Shown: piece by piece, positions 8,629 through 18,204 of the stretch
Numbering within the stretch: the stretch's first letter is position 1
How the letters are laid out: each line of letters starts with the position of its first letter
Source of the DNA: Williamsia sp.
GTDB lineage: Bacteria > Bacteroidota > Bacteroidia > Chitinophagales > Chitinophagaceae
Length of the DNA stretch: 64,000 bases
NCBI GenBank assembly: GCA_015069695.1
Contig: JADCRZ010000022.1
Coordinates: 50,445-114,444 of the forward strand
Reading direction: 5' to 3'
Made by a program: the position numbers and the translations under genes
Notes under the pieces: model-generated
Seen by the model: only the letters and a program-made list of their open reading frames with translations
The model's database searches: none
What the model was told of the DNA's origin: nothing

Positions 8629-10566
8629 ATGTCTGAAAACGATATTATTCAATCAAACGCTGATGTACAGGAGGTTCCTCAAACCGAGGAAGCTACAGCG
8701 ACACAAAATCCACCTGTTGCTGAGCAGGCCGCTCCGTCTGCTCATGATGATTTCGACTGGAGCATAGACAAGCGGAACGTATCTGCTTACTCAAAAGAAG
8801 AAAGAACCAAGTACGACAGTGTGTACGACAAAACATTCGTGTCTATCACGGATGGTGAACTGATCAGAGGCTTGGTCGTAGCGCTTACCAAAACAGATGT
8901 TGTAGTAAACATCGGTTTTAAAAGCGATGGACTGGTATCACTGAACGAATTCAGGGATATGCAGGGTCTGAAGATAGGAGATGATGTGGAGGTGATGGTT
9001 GTGGAAAAAGAAGACCGGGAAGGTCATCTGCACCTCAGCCGCAAACAAGCCCGTGTAACCCGCGCATGGGAAAGAATTGTAGAAGTGCACAAAACAGGTG
9101 AAATTGTTACGGGTACAGTTACAAGCAAAACAAAAGGCGGTTTGATAGTAGACGTATTCGGTATGGAAACCTTCCTGCCTGGCTCACAGATCGATGTGAA
9201 GCCGGTAACCGACTACGATCAGTTTGTAGGTAAGACCATGGAGTTTAAAGTGGTGAAAGTAAATGAAGCCATTAAAAACGCCGTGGTATCACACAAAGCC
9301 CTGATTGAAAGCGACATTGAAGCACAGCGCGCTGAAATCATGAGCAAACTGGAAAAAGGCCAGGTGCTCGAAGGTACCATCAAGAACATCACCGACTTCG
9401 GTGCCTTTATGGACCTGGGTGGATTGGATGGTCTGCTGTATATCACCGATATCAGCTGGGGCCGCATCAATCATCCTTCGGAAGTACTGAAGCTCGATCA
9501 AAAGCTGAATGTGGTGGTATTGGATTTTGATGATGATAAGAAACGCATCAGCCTGGGCCTGAAACAACTTACGCCGCATCCCTGGGATGTACTGCCTGAA
9601 AACATCAAGCAAGGTGAAATCGTGAAAGGAAAGGTTGTCAACATCGAAGATTATGGCGCCTTCCTCGAAATCCTGCCGGGTGTAGAAGGACTGGTACACG
9701 TAAGCGAAATTACCTGGGCCAATACGCCGATCAACGCCAAAGAATTCTTCAAACTCAACGATGAATACCAGGCCAAAGTGGTTACGCTCGACAAGAACTC
9801 ACGCAAGATGAGCTTGTCTATCAAACAGCTGACCCCTGACCCCTGGAACGAAATCGAAAACCGCTATCCGGTTGGCAGCCGCCACGTAGGACTGGTGAAA
9901 AACATCACGCCTTACGGTGTGTTTGTAGAACTGGAAGCCGGTATCGGTGGTATGATCCACATCAGTGACCTGAGCTGGTTGAAACGCTTTAACCATCCTT
10001 CTGAATACACCAAAGTAGGCGAGCGCATCGATGTGGTGATCTTGGCAATTGACAAGGACAACCGCAAACTGCAGTTGGGCCACAAACAATTGGAAGAAGA
10101 TCCTTGGAATGCACTGGAAGACACATTTGGTGTAGGAACAGTGCATGAAGGTACCGTGATCAGAAAAGATGATAAAGGCGCGATCGTACAATTGCCTTAT
10201 GGCCTGGAAGGCTTTGCCCCCAACCGTCATCTTGCCAAAGAAGATGGTGGTGCAGTAGGTGCAGACCAGACAGCCCAGTTCATGGTCATTGAATTTGACA
10301 GGAACGAAAAACGCATCGTGCTTTCTCACAGCCGTATCTGGGAACAGGCTAAAATGGAAGAAAAAGAAGCCCTCAGAAAAGAAGCCAGAGTTGAAGCAGA
10401 GAAGACCAAAAAAGCAGTTAAGAACATCCAGGGAAAAGTGGAAAAAGCTACCCTGGGCGATCTGGGCGCTTTAGCGGAAATCAAAGAAAGGTTGAGGCAG
10501 GGCGAAAGAAACAATCCGGGCAATGCAAATGCCGGAAACAACGAAGAAGCACCGAAAGAAGGATAA
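8629..10566 (+). CDS. rpsA: 30S ribosomal protein S1
   Basis: The 645-residue protein contains six S1/OB-fold RNA-binding repeats at roughly residues 77-138, 158-222, 245-311, 330-398, 416-486 and 505-567. Signature strands such as GTIKNITDFGAFMDLGGLDG and GKVVNIEDYGAFLEILPGV are visible. An acidic/Gln-rich N-terminal extension (about 45 residues) and a Lys/Glu-rich coiled C-terminal tail (570-645) flank them. S1 recruits mRNAs to the 30S subunit, which matters in Bacteroidota, where Shine-Dalgarno use is weak. Own promoter and terminator indicate a monocistronic unit. Confidence 0.96.
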   Translation: MSENDIIQSNADVQEVPQTEEATATQNPPVAEQAAPSAHDDFDWSIDKRNVSAYSKEERTKYDSVYDKTFVSITDGELIRGLVVALTKTDVVVNIGFKSDGLVSLNEFRDMQGLKIGDDVEVMVVEKEDREGHLHLSRKQARVTRAWERIVEVHKTGEIVTGTVTSKTKGGLIVDVFGMETFLPGSQIDVKPVTDYDQFVGKTMEFKVVKVNEAIKNAVVSHKALIESDIEAQRAEIMSKLEKGQVLEGTIKNITDFGAFMDLGGLDGLLYITDISWGRINHPSEVLKLDQKLNVVVLDFDDDKKRISLGLKQLTPHPWDVLPENIKQGEIVKGKVVNIEDYGAFLEILPGVEGLVHVSEITWANTPINAKEFFKLNDEYQAKVVTLDKNSRKMSLSIKQLTPDPWNEIENRYPVGSRHVGLVKNITPYGVFVELEAGIGGMIHISDLSWLKRFNHPSEYTKVGERIDVVILAIDKDNRKLQLGHKQLEEDPWNALEDTFGVGTVHEGTVIRKDDKGAIVQLPYGLEGFAPNRHLAKEDGGAVGADQTAQFMVIEFDRNEKRIVLSHSRIWEQAKMEEKEALRKEARVEAEKTKKAVKNIQGKVEKATLGDLGALAEIKERLRQGERNNPGNANAGNNEEAPKEG

Positions 10567-10588
10567 TCCTCTTCTTTCCAGAATATCA

Positions 10589-10620
10589 AAAGAGCGCAGT
10601 GTAAAAACTGCGCTCTTTTT
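10589..10620 (+). terminator. Rho-independent terminator after rpsA
   Basis: A 12-bp perfect stem (AAAGAGCGCAGT at 10589-10600, ACTGCGCTCTTT at 10607-10618) with a six-base loop begins 22 nt after the rpsA stop. It runs into a T-rich stretch that is extended by TTGTTTT. Confidence 0.9.
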
Positions 10621-10717
10621 GTTTTAGGAGCCGGTATGAATCCAAGATCAACTAGGTGTATTGATCTGATGCATGCATTTTCCCAGTTCCATTACCAGCG
10701 TTCTTTACTTTTTGTCA

Positions 10718-10774
10718 TCCTGTGAGGGCGCTGTTCATGATGCACTTGCAGTATGATCATGCGCCCTTACAGGA
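10718..10774. repeat. Long imperfect hairpin in intergenic DNA
   Basis: TCCTGTGAGGGCGC (10718-10731) pairs with GCGCCCTTACAGGA (10761-10774) over 14 positions, with a single G-T mismatch that would be a wobble pair in RNA. The 29-base loop contains the self-complementary ATGATCAT. No T-tract follows, so it is not a standard terminator. It may be an intergenic repeat or a processed RNA structure. Confidence 0.6.
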
Positions 10775-10900
10775 TCTATGCGGAGCGGTCTGTGCCTGTT
10801 TAATTAGATACTAGCAGATCATTGCAGCACCCTGCCCCGCAGAGATTCCGCACGGCGCGCGCAAGCACACCAATAGTGTTATAGCAAAATGCGCCCCGGC

Positions 10901-10963
10901 GGAATGACAAGATGATAATGCAGAATGACAGAATCATAATCCCGAATCACAAGACGATAAGTA
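10901..10963. repeat. Three degenerate 21-bp tandem repeats
   Basis: Units at 10901-10921, 10922-10942 and 10943-10963 share the pattern (G/A/C)GAATNACANNATNATAA with exact 21-bp spacing. They lie downstream of the M20 amidohydrolase gene and code for nothing recognisable. Confidence 0.55.
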
Positions 10964-11001
10964 AGGTGCCACTTAATCCAATATGGTATATGATTCCTTA
11001 C

Positions 11002-12630
11002 CTAAAAACCGCTCTTCTTCAACGTCGGATAAGTAATTCCCAATTGCTCCAGATAGGTTTTATATTTGGAAGGATCATAATAGAACTTCTGCATCTCGGG
11101 CCGGAACTTGTCCATGGTGTTTTTGTTCAGGTGGATGGCAGGCTTTGTGTCTTTGTTGATGAAGGGTGTGTACTTGATGTCTTTGGTTTGTACGTTCTTG
11201 AAATAATCCCATGCGTCGGCGATGATCTTGGGTTGCGTCAGCATATCAAGCAGGGTGGCTGCCAGGGCTTTGCTGCCCGCAACGACGCCCTTGTGAGCAA
11301 TCGGCGTAGCCATGGCAATCGCATTGGACCAATGATGGCCGGGCAGACCGGGAATGTTGGAAGGATAGTTGAGCACGATGGTGGGCACATTCCAGCTGAT
11401 GTCGGCAATATCGTCCGAGCCACCGCCCATAGAAAATTTTACGGGCCCGGTGAGTGAATCGAGTTTTTTTGCCAGACCATCTATCGGCTCGCCGGAAAGG
11501 GTTTTCTTGGGCGCGTTGGTAAGGACCTGCACGGCTTTGGCCAGCTGCTCGTCTTTATCATCCCATGCAGGCAGGCCCACCGTTTTTATATTGGCGTACA
11601 TGGCTTCTGAAAGTGCCTTGTTAAAGTGACCGGGCCAGGCAGTTCCGAGTATCTTATAGGAGTAAGCCGTGTTGGTCATTTTGGCCGCGCCTTCTGCAAT
11701 GCGCACTCCATCTTCGTACATGGCCTTTATGTCTTCATACGTTCTTTCCCGGAAATAATACCAGACAGAAGCTTTTGAAGGAACAACGTTCGGCTGATCG
11801 CCTCCATCCGTAATCACATAGTGTGAGCGCTGGGTGGGCTTCAGGTGTTCGCGTTTAAAGTTCCAACCAATATCCATGAGCTCTACTGCATCCAATGCAC
11901 TGTGGGCGCGCCAGGGATTGCCCGCTGCATGGGCGGCATCACCGGAAAAGGAGAACTCAACGGAAACAAGTCCATTGTTTCCGTTATCGCCCCATTGGGC
12001 CGCCAGGTTGCTGCCTACATGCGTAAAGATGCAGGCGTCTATATTGTTGAAATAACCATCCCGGATATACCAGGCCTTGCTGCCCACCAGTTCCTCTGCC
12101 ACGCCGGGCCATATTACCAGGGTGCCCTGCAGGTGCTCCCGCTCCATGATCTTCTTGACTTCCAGTGCAGAGAGAATCACCAGCGGCAGTCCGGAGTTGT
12201 GACCCTCTCCGTGCCCCGGCGCATCCTCAAGGATAGGTTCCTTATAGGCAACAGCCGGTTTTTGAGAGGCCTTGGGTATGCAGTCTATATCGCTTCCCAG
12301 GGCAATCACAGGCTTACCTGTACCCCAGCGGGCCATCCAGGCAGTTGGCATACCGGCAATCCCTTTCTCTACCGTAAACCCGTTCTTCTCCAGAATGCCG
12401 GTGAGATACTTGGAAGTTTCATACTCCTGGAAGCCCAGCTCCGCAAAGCTGAACACCATATCAACCATTTCCTGGGCCTGCTTTGATTGGCTGGCTATGT
12501 CGTTGATGGCTTCTGTTTTCCATTTCGAAACCTGGGAGTTGGGAGCGGGCGCTTTCTTCTGCGCAAAGACAGACCCGGCGAGCAGCATAAAAAAGCAACC
12601 GTAAGCAGCAGCAAGTTTTGATTTTTTCAT
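11002..12630 (-). CDS. Exported M20-family amidohydrolase (AbgB-like)
   Basis: The 542-residue protein has a Sec signal peptide (MKKSKLAAAYGCFFMLLAGS to VFAQ, residues 1-24). Metallopeptidase features are SDID (D114, D116), GHGEGHNSG (139-147), the Glu pair in PGVAEE (179-180) and FTHVGS (H204). These fit the M20D branch that includes p-aminobenzoyl-glutamate hydrolase subunit B and indole-3-acetyl-amino-acid hydrolases. It probably hydrolyses an amide-linked amino acid in the periplasm; the substrate is unknown. The ATG at 12630 was chosen over an upstream in-frame start because it begins the signal peptide and has AAGGAATG just before it. The promoter-like TATATTTG (minus strand, 12676-12669) lies about 40 nt upstream. 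Confidence 0.85.
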   Translation of the reverse strand: MKKSKLAAAYGCFFMLLAGSVFAQKKAPAPNSQVSKWKTEAINDIASQSKQAQEMVDMVFSFAELGFQEYETSKYLTGILEKNGFTVEKGIAGMPTAWMARWGTGKPVIALGSDIDCIPKASQKPAVAYKEPILEDAPGHGEGHNSGLPLVILSALEVKKIMEREHLQGTLVIWPGVAEELVGSKAWYIRDGYFNNIDACIFTHVGSNLAAQWGDNGNNGLVSVEFSFSGDAAHAAGNPWRAHSALDAVELMDIGWNFKREHLKPTQRSHYVITDGGDQPNVVPSKASVWYYFRERTYEDIKAMYEDGVRIAEGAAKMTNTAYSYKILGTAWPGHFNKALSEAMYANIKTVGLPAWDDKDEQLAKAVQVLTNAPKKTLSGEPIDGLAKKLDSLTGPVKFSMGGGSDDIADISWNVPTIVLNYPSNIPGLPGHHWSNAIAMATPIAHKGVVAGSKALAATLLDMLTQPKIIADAWDYFKNVQTKDIKYTPFINKDTKPAIHLNKNTMDKFRPEMQKFYYDPSKYKTYLEQLGITYPTLKKSGF

Positions 12631-12740
12631 TGCATTCCTTTTAAGCTGAATACATATAATTATTGATTCAAATATATTTATAACTACGCCTTCTTGTTGA
12701 TTTTGGCTCCCGGATAAGAGAAATATTTTCAACTTGCCGC

Positions 12741-12776
12741 TGTAAAACAAAAAGTCCCGGCCTTTTGGCCGGGACT
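12741..12776 (-). terminator. Rho-independent terminator after secA
   Basis: A perfect 10-bp stem (AGTCCCGGCC at 12753-12762, GGCCGGGACT at 12767-12776) with a four-base loop lies 35 nt past the secA stop. On the minus strand it is followed by TTTTTGTTTT, so it terminates secA before the amidohydrolase promoter region. Confidence 0.9.
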
Positions 12777-12811
12777 CTGATATTTATGATCACCACTTTG
12801 TTGCTTGGATT

Positions 12812-15800
12812 TTACATATCCCTTCCGTGGCAGTTCTTGTATTTCTTGCCGCTTCCGCAAGGACAAGGATCGTTGCGGCCGATCTTGGGGCCTACCTTTA
12901 CAGGTTCGTTTTTAACAGCAGCGCCAACGTTGGCAGGATCAAATTCGTCGCGCTCGTTGGCTGCATAGTCGCTGCCTGCATCATCGATCTGTTGCTTGTT
13001 GGAACGCAGCCGGCTCATGTCTGTTTTCGTCTCCCGGCCTTTCTGGATCGGAGCTTTTTCTTCTACCGGTATGCCGCTGTGGCAAAGGAAAGATACAATT
13101 TCCCGGTTGACCTCGCTATCCATCTGTCTGAACAGGTTGAATGCTTCCACCTTGTAAATCACCAGGGGATCTTTTTGTTCCAGGTAAGCTGTCTGAACGC
13201 TTTGCTTCAAGTCATCCATCGCCCGCAGGTGTTCTTTCCACGAATCATCAATCAGCGCCAGCGTGATCGTTCTTTCCAGGCTGTTGACGATCTCCTGTCC
13301 TTCCGTGCTCAGGGCTTTGTCTATGTTGGCAATTACCTGGATGCCCTTGCGGCCGTCTGTAAACGGCACCAGCACGTTTTCAACCTGGGCTCCCTGGGTC
13401 TGCCGGATATTTTTAAATACCGGAACAGCCTGCTGGCAGAGTTCTTCTGTTTTGCGTTTGTAATTGTCGACCGCTTCCTGATAAAGTTTTTCCACCACTT
13501 CGTTCACATCTCCTTTCTGCAGCTCATCATCGGTGATAGAGCTGTCCAGACCGAAATTGACGATCACGGAAAGTTTGAAACCTTCGTAATCACTTTGTTC
13601 GCGGAAAGAATTTACCAGCCCTTCACTCACCACATAAAATGCATTGTCGAGATCCAGTGAGAGGCGGTCTCCAAACAGGGCATGGTTGCGTTTTTCGTAA
13701 ACCACCTTGCGCTGCTTGTTCATAACATCATCGTATTCAAGCAACCGCTTTCTGATACCGAAGTTGTTTTCTTCCACCTTCTTTTGTGCCCTTTCGATGG
13801 ATTTAGTGATCATGCTGTGCTGGATCACCTCTCCTTCTTTGTAGCCCATTTTATCCATCATGGAAGCAATCCGGTCGCTTCCAAACATACGCATCAGGTC
13901 ATCTTCCAGGGATACATAGAACTGGGAAGTTCCCGGGTCACCCTGGCGACCGGCACGACCGCGGAGCTGGCGGTCAACGCGGCGGCTTTCATGTCTTTCC
14001 GTGCCGATGATGGCCAAACCACCGGCATCCTTTACACCGGCTCCCAATTTGATGTCGGTACCGCGGCCTGCCATGTTGGTGGCAATGGTAACGGCACCTG
14101 CGAGGCCTGCTTCTGCTACCACCTGTGCTTCCCGGGCGTGTTGCTTGGCGTTGAGCACATTGTGTGCAATCTTTTTACCGCTCAGCATTTTGCTCAGCAG
14201 CTCACTTACTTCCACCGACGTAGTACCTACCAGCACGGGCCGGCCGGCCTGTTGCAGTGCTTCAATTTCTTCGATCACTGCCTTGTACTTTTCCCGTTTG
14301 GTTTTATATACAAGATCCTGCTGGTCTTTGCGGATCACCGTTACGTTGGTGGGGATCTTTACTACATCGAGCTTGTAGATGTCCCAGAGTTCTGCGGCTT
14401 CTGTTTCAGCCGTACCGGTCATACCGGCCAGCTTATGATACATTCTGAAGTAGTTCTGCAGGGTGATGGTAGCATAGGTTTGTGTAGCCGCTTCGATCTT
14501 TACGTTTTCCTTTGCTTCAATGGCCTGGTGGAGACCGTCAGAGTAGCGCCTGCCCTCCAGGATACGGCCTGTTTGTTCATCAACGATTTTTACCTGTGCG
14601 TCCATCACTACATACTCCACGTCTTTGTCGAACAGGGTATAGGCTTTCAGCAGTTGCTGAACGGTATGGATTCTATCGGCCTTTACAGAATATTCATTTA
14701 AGATCGCCTCTTTTTTGTGCAGCTTTTCTTCCGGATCGATCAGGGTATCTTTATCCAGTTCGGCCAGCTTTACAGAGATGTCAGGCAGTACAAAAAATTC
14801 CGGGTCTTCACCTGAGCGGGTGATCATCTGCAGACCCTTATCGGTTAAGTCAACCTGGTTATTTTTTTCGTCGATGTGGAAGAAGAGCTCGGCGTCTACT
14901 TTGGGCATTTCTTTTTGCTGGTCGGCCAGGTAGTAGTTTTCTGTTTTTTGCAGCTTTACCTTGATGCCGGGCTCGCTCAGGAATTTGATCAGGGCACCTG
15001 ATTTGGGCAGGCCGCGGTGGGCGCGCATCAGGGCTAGTCCGCCGTCTTTGGGATCATCGTTTCCTTCTCCTATCTTTTTCTTTGCTTCGGTGAGCGATTT
15101 GTTGACCACCTGTTTCTGGGCTTCTACCAGTTGTTGTACCCGGGGGCGCAGCACATGGTATTGCTGGTCGTCACCACGGGGCACGGGGCCGGAGATGATC
15201 AGGGGGGTACGCGCATCGTCGATCAGCACACTGTCTACCTCATCCACCATGGCAAAATGGTGTTTGCGCTGTACCATTTCAACAGGACTGTGCACCATAT
15301 TGTCACGCAGGTAGTCGAAGCCAAATTCGTTGTTGGTGCCGTAGGTGATGTCGGCATGATAAGCCGTTCTTCTTTCTTCGCTGTTGGGCTGGTGTTTATC
15401 GATGCAATCGACGGTGATGCCCAGCCATTCAAACAGGGGGCCGTTCCATTCACTGTCGCGGCGGGCCAGGTAATCGTTTACGGTTACGATGTGAACCCCT
15501 TCGCCTGCCAGGGCGTTCAGGTAAGCGGGCAGGGTAGATACCAGTGTTTTACCTTCACCGGTGGCCATTTCCGCAATCTTGCCTGAGTGCAGTACGGCGC
15601 CGCCGATCAGCTGCACGTCATAATGCACCATGTTCCAGGTTACGGAACCACCGGCAGCCGTCCAGGTATTCTGAAAAATTGAATTGTCTCCTTCGATGCG
15701 GATATAGTCTTTCCGTACACTCAGGTCACGGTCCAGATCCGTTGCAGTAGAAACCAATTCTGCCTGGGTTGTAAAGCGGTGTGCTGCTTCTTTCATCACA

Positions 15801-16141
15801 GCAAAAGCTTCGGGCTGCAGTTCGTTCAGGATAACCTCGATCTGTTCGTCGCGGTCTTTCTTCAGCTTGTCTATCAATTGATAGGCAGCTTCCCTGCCTG
15901 CAATGTCTGCTACGGGAAGGGCTTCTGCATCCTCTTGTTGCTTGCTGATGGCGCCATCAATGGTTTGCAGGTGATTGCTGATGCGCTGCCTGAATTCGAC
16001 TGTTTTTGCTCTCAGATCGTCATTGGAGAGGGACTGGTACGATCCGTAAAATTCATTGATCTTCTCTACAACCGGCTGAATCGTTTTTACATCTTTTTCC
16101 GACTTGCTTCCTCCGAAGATTTTTGAAAAAAATCCTAACAT
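12812..16141 (-). CDS. secA: Preprotein translocase ATPase SecA
   Basis: The ATPase motor drives proteins through SecYEG. Walker A is MATGEGKT (GEGKT at 195-199), Walker B is VDEVDS (DEVD at 300-303), and the second helicase domain carries [10 protein letters not shown]. The extreme C-terminus has the zinc/SecB-binding SEC-C motif (C1093, C1095, C1104, H1105). At 1109 residues it is about 200 longer than E. coli SecA. Most of the excess lies between residues about 330 and 480 and after 1000, as in other Bacteroidota. Monocistronic, with its own terminator and a candidate promoter. Confidence 0.97.
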   Translation of the reverse strand: MLGFFSKIFGGSKSEKDVKTIQPVVEKINEFYGSYQSLSNDDLRAKTVEFRQRISNHLQTIDGAISKQQEDAEALPVADIAGREAAYQLIDKLKKDRDEQIEVILNELQPEAFAVMKEAAHRFTTQAELVSTATDLDRDLSVRKDYIRIEGDNSIFQNTWTAAGGSVTWNMVHYDVQLIGGAVLHSGKIAEMATGEGKTLVSTLPAYLNALAGEGVHIVTVNDYLARRDSEWNGPLFEWLGITVDCIDKHQPNSEERRTAYHADITYGTNNEFGFDYLRDNMVHSPVEMVQRKHHFAMVDEVDSVLIDDARTPLIISGPVPRGDDQQYHVLRPRVQQLVEAQKQVVNKSLTEAKKKIGEGNDDPKDGGLALMRAHRGLPKSGALIKFLSEPGIKVKLQKTENYYLADQQKEMPKVDAELFFHIDEKNNQVDLTDKGLQMITRSGEDPEFFVLPDISVKLAELDKDTLIDPEEKLHKKEAILNEYSVKADRIHTVQQLLKAYTLFDKDVEYVVMDAQVKIVDEQTGRILEGRRYSDGLHQAIEAKENVKIEAATQTYATITLQNYFRMYHKLAGMTGTAETEAAELWDIYKLDVVKIPTNVTVIRKDQQDLVYKTKREKYKAVIEEIEALQQAGRPVLVGTTSVEVSELLSKMLSGKKIAHNVLNAKQHAREAQVVAEAGLAGAVTIATNMAGRGTDIKLGAGVKDAGGLAIIGTERHESRRVDRQLRGRAGRQGDPGTSQFYVSLEDDLMRMFGSDRIASMMDKMGYKEGEVIQHSMITKSIERAQKKVEENNFGIRKRLLEYDDVMNKQRKVVYEKRNHALFGDRLSLDLDNAFYVVSEGLVNSFREQSDYEGFKLSVIVNFGLDSSITDDELQKGDVNEVVEKLYQEAVDNYKRKTEELCQQAVPVFKNIRQTQGAQVENVLVPFTDGRKGIQVIANIDKALSTEGQEIVNSLERTITLALIDDSWKEHLRAMDDLKQSVQTAYLEQKDPLVIYKVEAFNLFRQMDSEVNREIVSFLCHSGIPVEEKAPIQKGRETKTDMSRLRSNKQQIDDAGSDYAANERDEFDPANVGAAVKNEPVKVGPKIGRNDPCPCGSGKKYKNCHGRDM

Positions 16142-16234
16142 AAAGTCTTTTTATAAATAGAATGTATTGTAATCAGGTTATTATGTTGTCAACAATGGTG
16201 CTAACATAGGTATAAAGCCATATTGACAGGGGAA

Positions 16235-16242
16235 CAAAGGTA
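16235..16242 (-). promoter_or_regulatory. Candidate -7 element of secA promoter
   Basis: On the minus strand these bases read TACCTTTG, a perfect TAnnTTTG. They lie about 95 nt upstream of the secA ATG. No clear TTTG -33 element is found at the expected distance, so the call rests on the -7 box alone. Confidence 0.4.
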
Positions 16243-16300
16243 GGGAATAAGAAATTTTATACCTTCGCGCTTTATTGTTCACCCAAAGAAAAGAACCGCA

Positions 16301-17185
16301 ATGAGTGGTGCGTTAAAAGAAGTCCGCAACCGGATCAAGTCTGTTCAAAGTACACAGCAAATTACCAAGGCCATGAAAATGGTGAGCGCTGCCAAGTTGC
16401 GCAGAGCCCAGGATGCTATTACCCAGATGCGGCCCTATGCTGCCAAACTGCAGGAAATGTTAAGCAATATCGTGAGCAATACAGAAGGGGAAACCGGCGG
16501 TTCCCTGGCCACTGAACGCCCCGTTAATAAAGTCTTGTTAATTGTAATTACCAGTGACCGCGGACTGGCAGGTGCCTACAATGCCAATATCATTAAACTG
16601 GCCAGGCTAACCATACGGGAGAAATATGCCAGCCAGGCGGCCAGTGGCAATGTCCATATCTGGAGTATTGGCAAAAAAGGATACGAGCAGCTTTCGAAAG
16701 GTGGTAATATAAAGGTCGATGCTGCTTACAAGGACATCTTTCTCAACCTGAACTTTGAAAGCGTACAGGCCTGCGCCCAGGCAGCTGTAAAAGCATTTCA
16801 GAACAAGGAGTTTGACGTGGTGGAGCTGGTATACAGCGAGTTTAAAAATGCTGCTACCCAGGCTTTTTCCGTAGAGCGCTTTCTTCCTATCCCCAAGATA
16901 CAGGCTGCTGCAGGCGCTAAAAAGAGCGACTTTATTTTTGAGCCCAACAAGGAACAGCTGATCGCAGAGCTGATGCCCAAGATCCTGAACACCCAGCTTT
17001 ACAAAGCCGTGCTGGACGCCAACGCGTCTGAACACGGGGCCAGGATGACGGCCATGGACAAAGCCAGCGAAAATGCCAATGAACTGTTGCGCTCGCTCAA
17101 GATATCCTACAACCGGGCCCGGCAGGCTGCTATTACAACTGAATTAACAGAAATTGTAAGTGGCGCCGCTGCATTACAGGGCTAA
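16301..17185 (+). CDS. atpG: F1F0 ATP synthase gamma subunit
   Basis: The 294-residue protein is the central rotor stalk of F1. The N-terminal helix LKEVRNRIKSVQSTQQITKAMKMVSAAKLRRAQ is conserved, as are the middle segment TSDRGLAGAYN and the C-terminal helix MDKASENANELLRSLKISYNRARQAAITTE. Length is normal. No other ATP synthase gene is adjacent: secA is divergent upstream and scpB follows 54 nt downstream. A TACCTTCG box at 16260-16267 could be its -7 element with one mismatch. Confidence 0.96.
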   Translation: MSGALKEVRNRIKSVQSTQQITKAMKMVSAAKLRRAQDAITQMRPYAAKLQEMLSNIVSNTEGETGGSLATERPVNKVLLIVITSDRGLAGAYNANIIKLARLTIREKYASQAASGNVHIWSIGKKGYEQLSKGGNIKVDAAYKDIFLNLNFESVQACAQAAVKAFQNKEFDVVELVYSEFKNAATQAFSVERFLPIPKIQAAAGAKKSDFIFEPNKEQLIAELMPKILNTQLYKAVLDANASEHGARMTAMDKASENANELLRSLKISYNRARQAAITTELTEIVSGAAALQG

Positions 17186-17239
17186 TCGGGCAGTTCCGCA
17201 TACAAGGCTTTTTTAAACCAAACCGCAACAAACCCCGGA

Positions 17240-17980
17240 ATGGAATCCCTTGCTCCCTATATTGAAGCATTGATATTTGCCAGTGATAAATCGCTTACCG
17301 CACAAGAGATCACTGACCTGCTGAATGCATCTGCTGAATTCAAAGATGAAAAAGTGGTGCAGGAAGATATAGAAGCGGCTTTGCAGGAGGTAGCGCAAAA
17401 ATATAGCCACGAGCTGTACCCGTTTGAAATTGTGCAAAGTGGCGGAGGGTGGCAATTTCTGACCAAGAAAAAATATTACAAAACGGTTGCGCAGCTTACA
17501 GGTGAAAAGTTTTTAAAACGCCTCTCGGCAGCTTCCCTGGAAACACTGGCCATCATTGCCTACAAACAACCGATCACCAAGGGCGAGATAGAGAGCATCC
17601 GGGGTGTAAGCAGCGACTACAGCATCCAGAAACTGCTTGAAAAAGAATTGATCGTGATCAGCGGCAGAAATGAAGACCTGCCGGGCAAGCCACTCCTGTA
17701 CACCACGTCAAAAAGCTTCATGGATTATTTCGGCATCAATTCCCCGGAAGAGCTTCCCAAGATCAAAGAAGTGCTGCCCGACCAGGCCGTACAACCTACC
17801 GCCGTACAATCTGAAGTCACCGAAGAATCTATCGACTCATCTGCTACAGACAATGAAGTGCCGCTGGTGGTAAGAGGAAACGGCGAACTGGTAGAAGAAC
17901 CGCTCGTTGTGAATGAAGATACTGAGGCTGTTGATCCGGCCGATGCCATCCATACTGAGAATCTGGATGAGCCGTCTTGA
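17240..17980 (+). CDS. scpB: Segregation and condensation protein B
   Basis: The 246-residue protein belongs to the ScpB kleisin-associated family that works with SMC and ScpA in chromosome condensation. Two winged-helix domains occupy about residues 1-85 and 90-170, with family motifs YIEALIFASDKSLT and LAIIAYKQPITKGEIESIRG. The tail from about 185 to 246 is acidic and low-complexity. scpA is not adjacent. The last codons and the TGA stop lie inside GTCTTGAACC (17974-17983), the terminal sequence of the neighbouring repeat element, so the present C-terminus may have been set by that repeat. Confidence 0.93.
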   Translation: MESLAPYIEALIFASDKSLTAQEITDLLNASAEFKDEKVVQEDIEAALQEVAQKYSHELYPFEIVQSGGGWQFLTKKKYYKTVAQLTGEKFLKRLSAASLETLAIIAYKQPITKGEIESIRGVSSDYSIQKLLEKELIVISGRNEDLPGKPLLYTTSKSFMDYFGINSPEELPKIKEVLPDQAVQPTAVQSEVTEESIDSSATDNEVPLVVRGNGELVEEPLVVNEDTEAVDPADAIHTENLDEPS

Positions 17981-18180
17981 ACCGTGATTTACAGGATGGG
18001 AGGGATTTGAGGACGTTAGTGGCTCGATCAGCTTGCGGGTGCTCTTTGTCTTGAACCAGGATTACACGGATCCACGGATTACGGGATTGCAGCTTAAGAG
18101 TGAAACATCCTGGAGTTGATCGATACTCAACTTTAAAGGTCGATTCATCAAGCTGCAATCCTGTAATCCTGGTTCAAGAC
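17974..18180. repeat. Intergenic inverted-repeat element between scpB and lysA
   Basis: GTCTTGAACC occurs at 17974-17983 and 18048-18057, and inverted at 18171-18180. The arm at 18048-18095 pairs with 18150-18180 over 31 positions (19 + 12), interrupted by a 17-base insertion (18067-18083) in the left arm. The left arm itself contains GGATTAC/GGATCC/GGATTAC-like subrepeats. The whole could form a large cruciform or RNA hairpin. The first partial copy overlaps the scpB stop codon. Confidence 0.85.
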
Positions 18181-18204
18181 GGACATTTCTGTATATTCGC
18201 GGCT

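Larger units (their letters stand above)
10621..11001. other. Gene-free stretch between rpsA and the M20 amidohydrolase gene
   Basis: No convincing gene is present in these 380 bases; open frames here are short and lack family features. The stretch contains a long hairpin (10718-10774) and three 21-bp degenerate tandem units (10901-10963), listed separately. Genes on both sides end here (convergent), so no promoter is required. Confidence 0.6.

Noticed and set aside
10912..11457. 181-codon plus-strand frame starting in the 21-bp repeats
   Set aside because: It runs antisense into the amidohydrolase gene and starts in non-coding repeat DNA; no family features.
13682..14701. 339-codon open frame antisense to secA
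   Set aside because: It lies wholly inside secA, whose motifs are complete. The antisense product has no domain features and reflects codon bias of the real gene.
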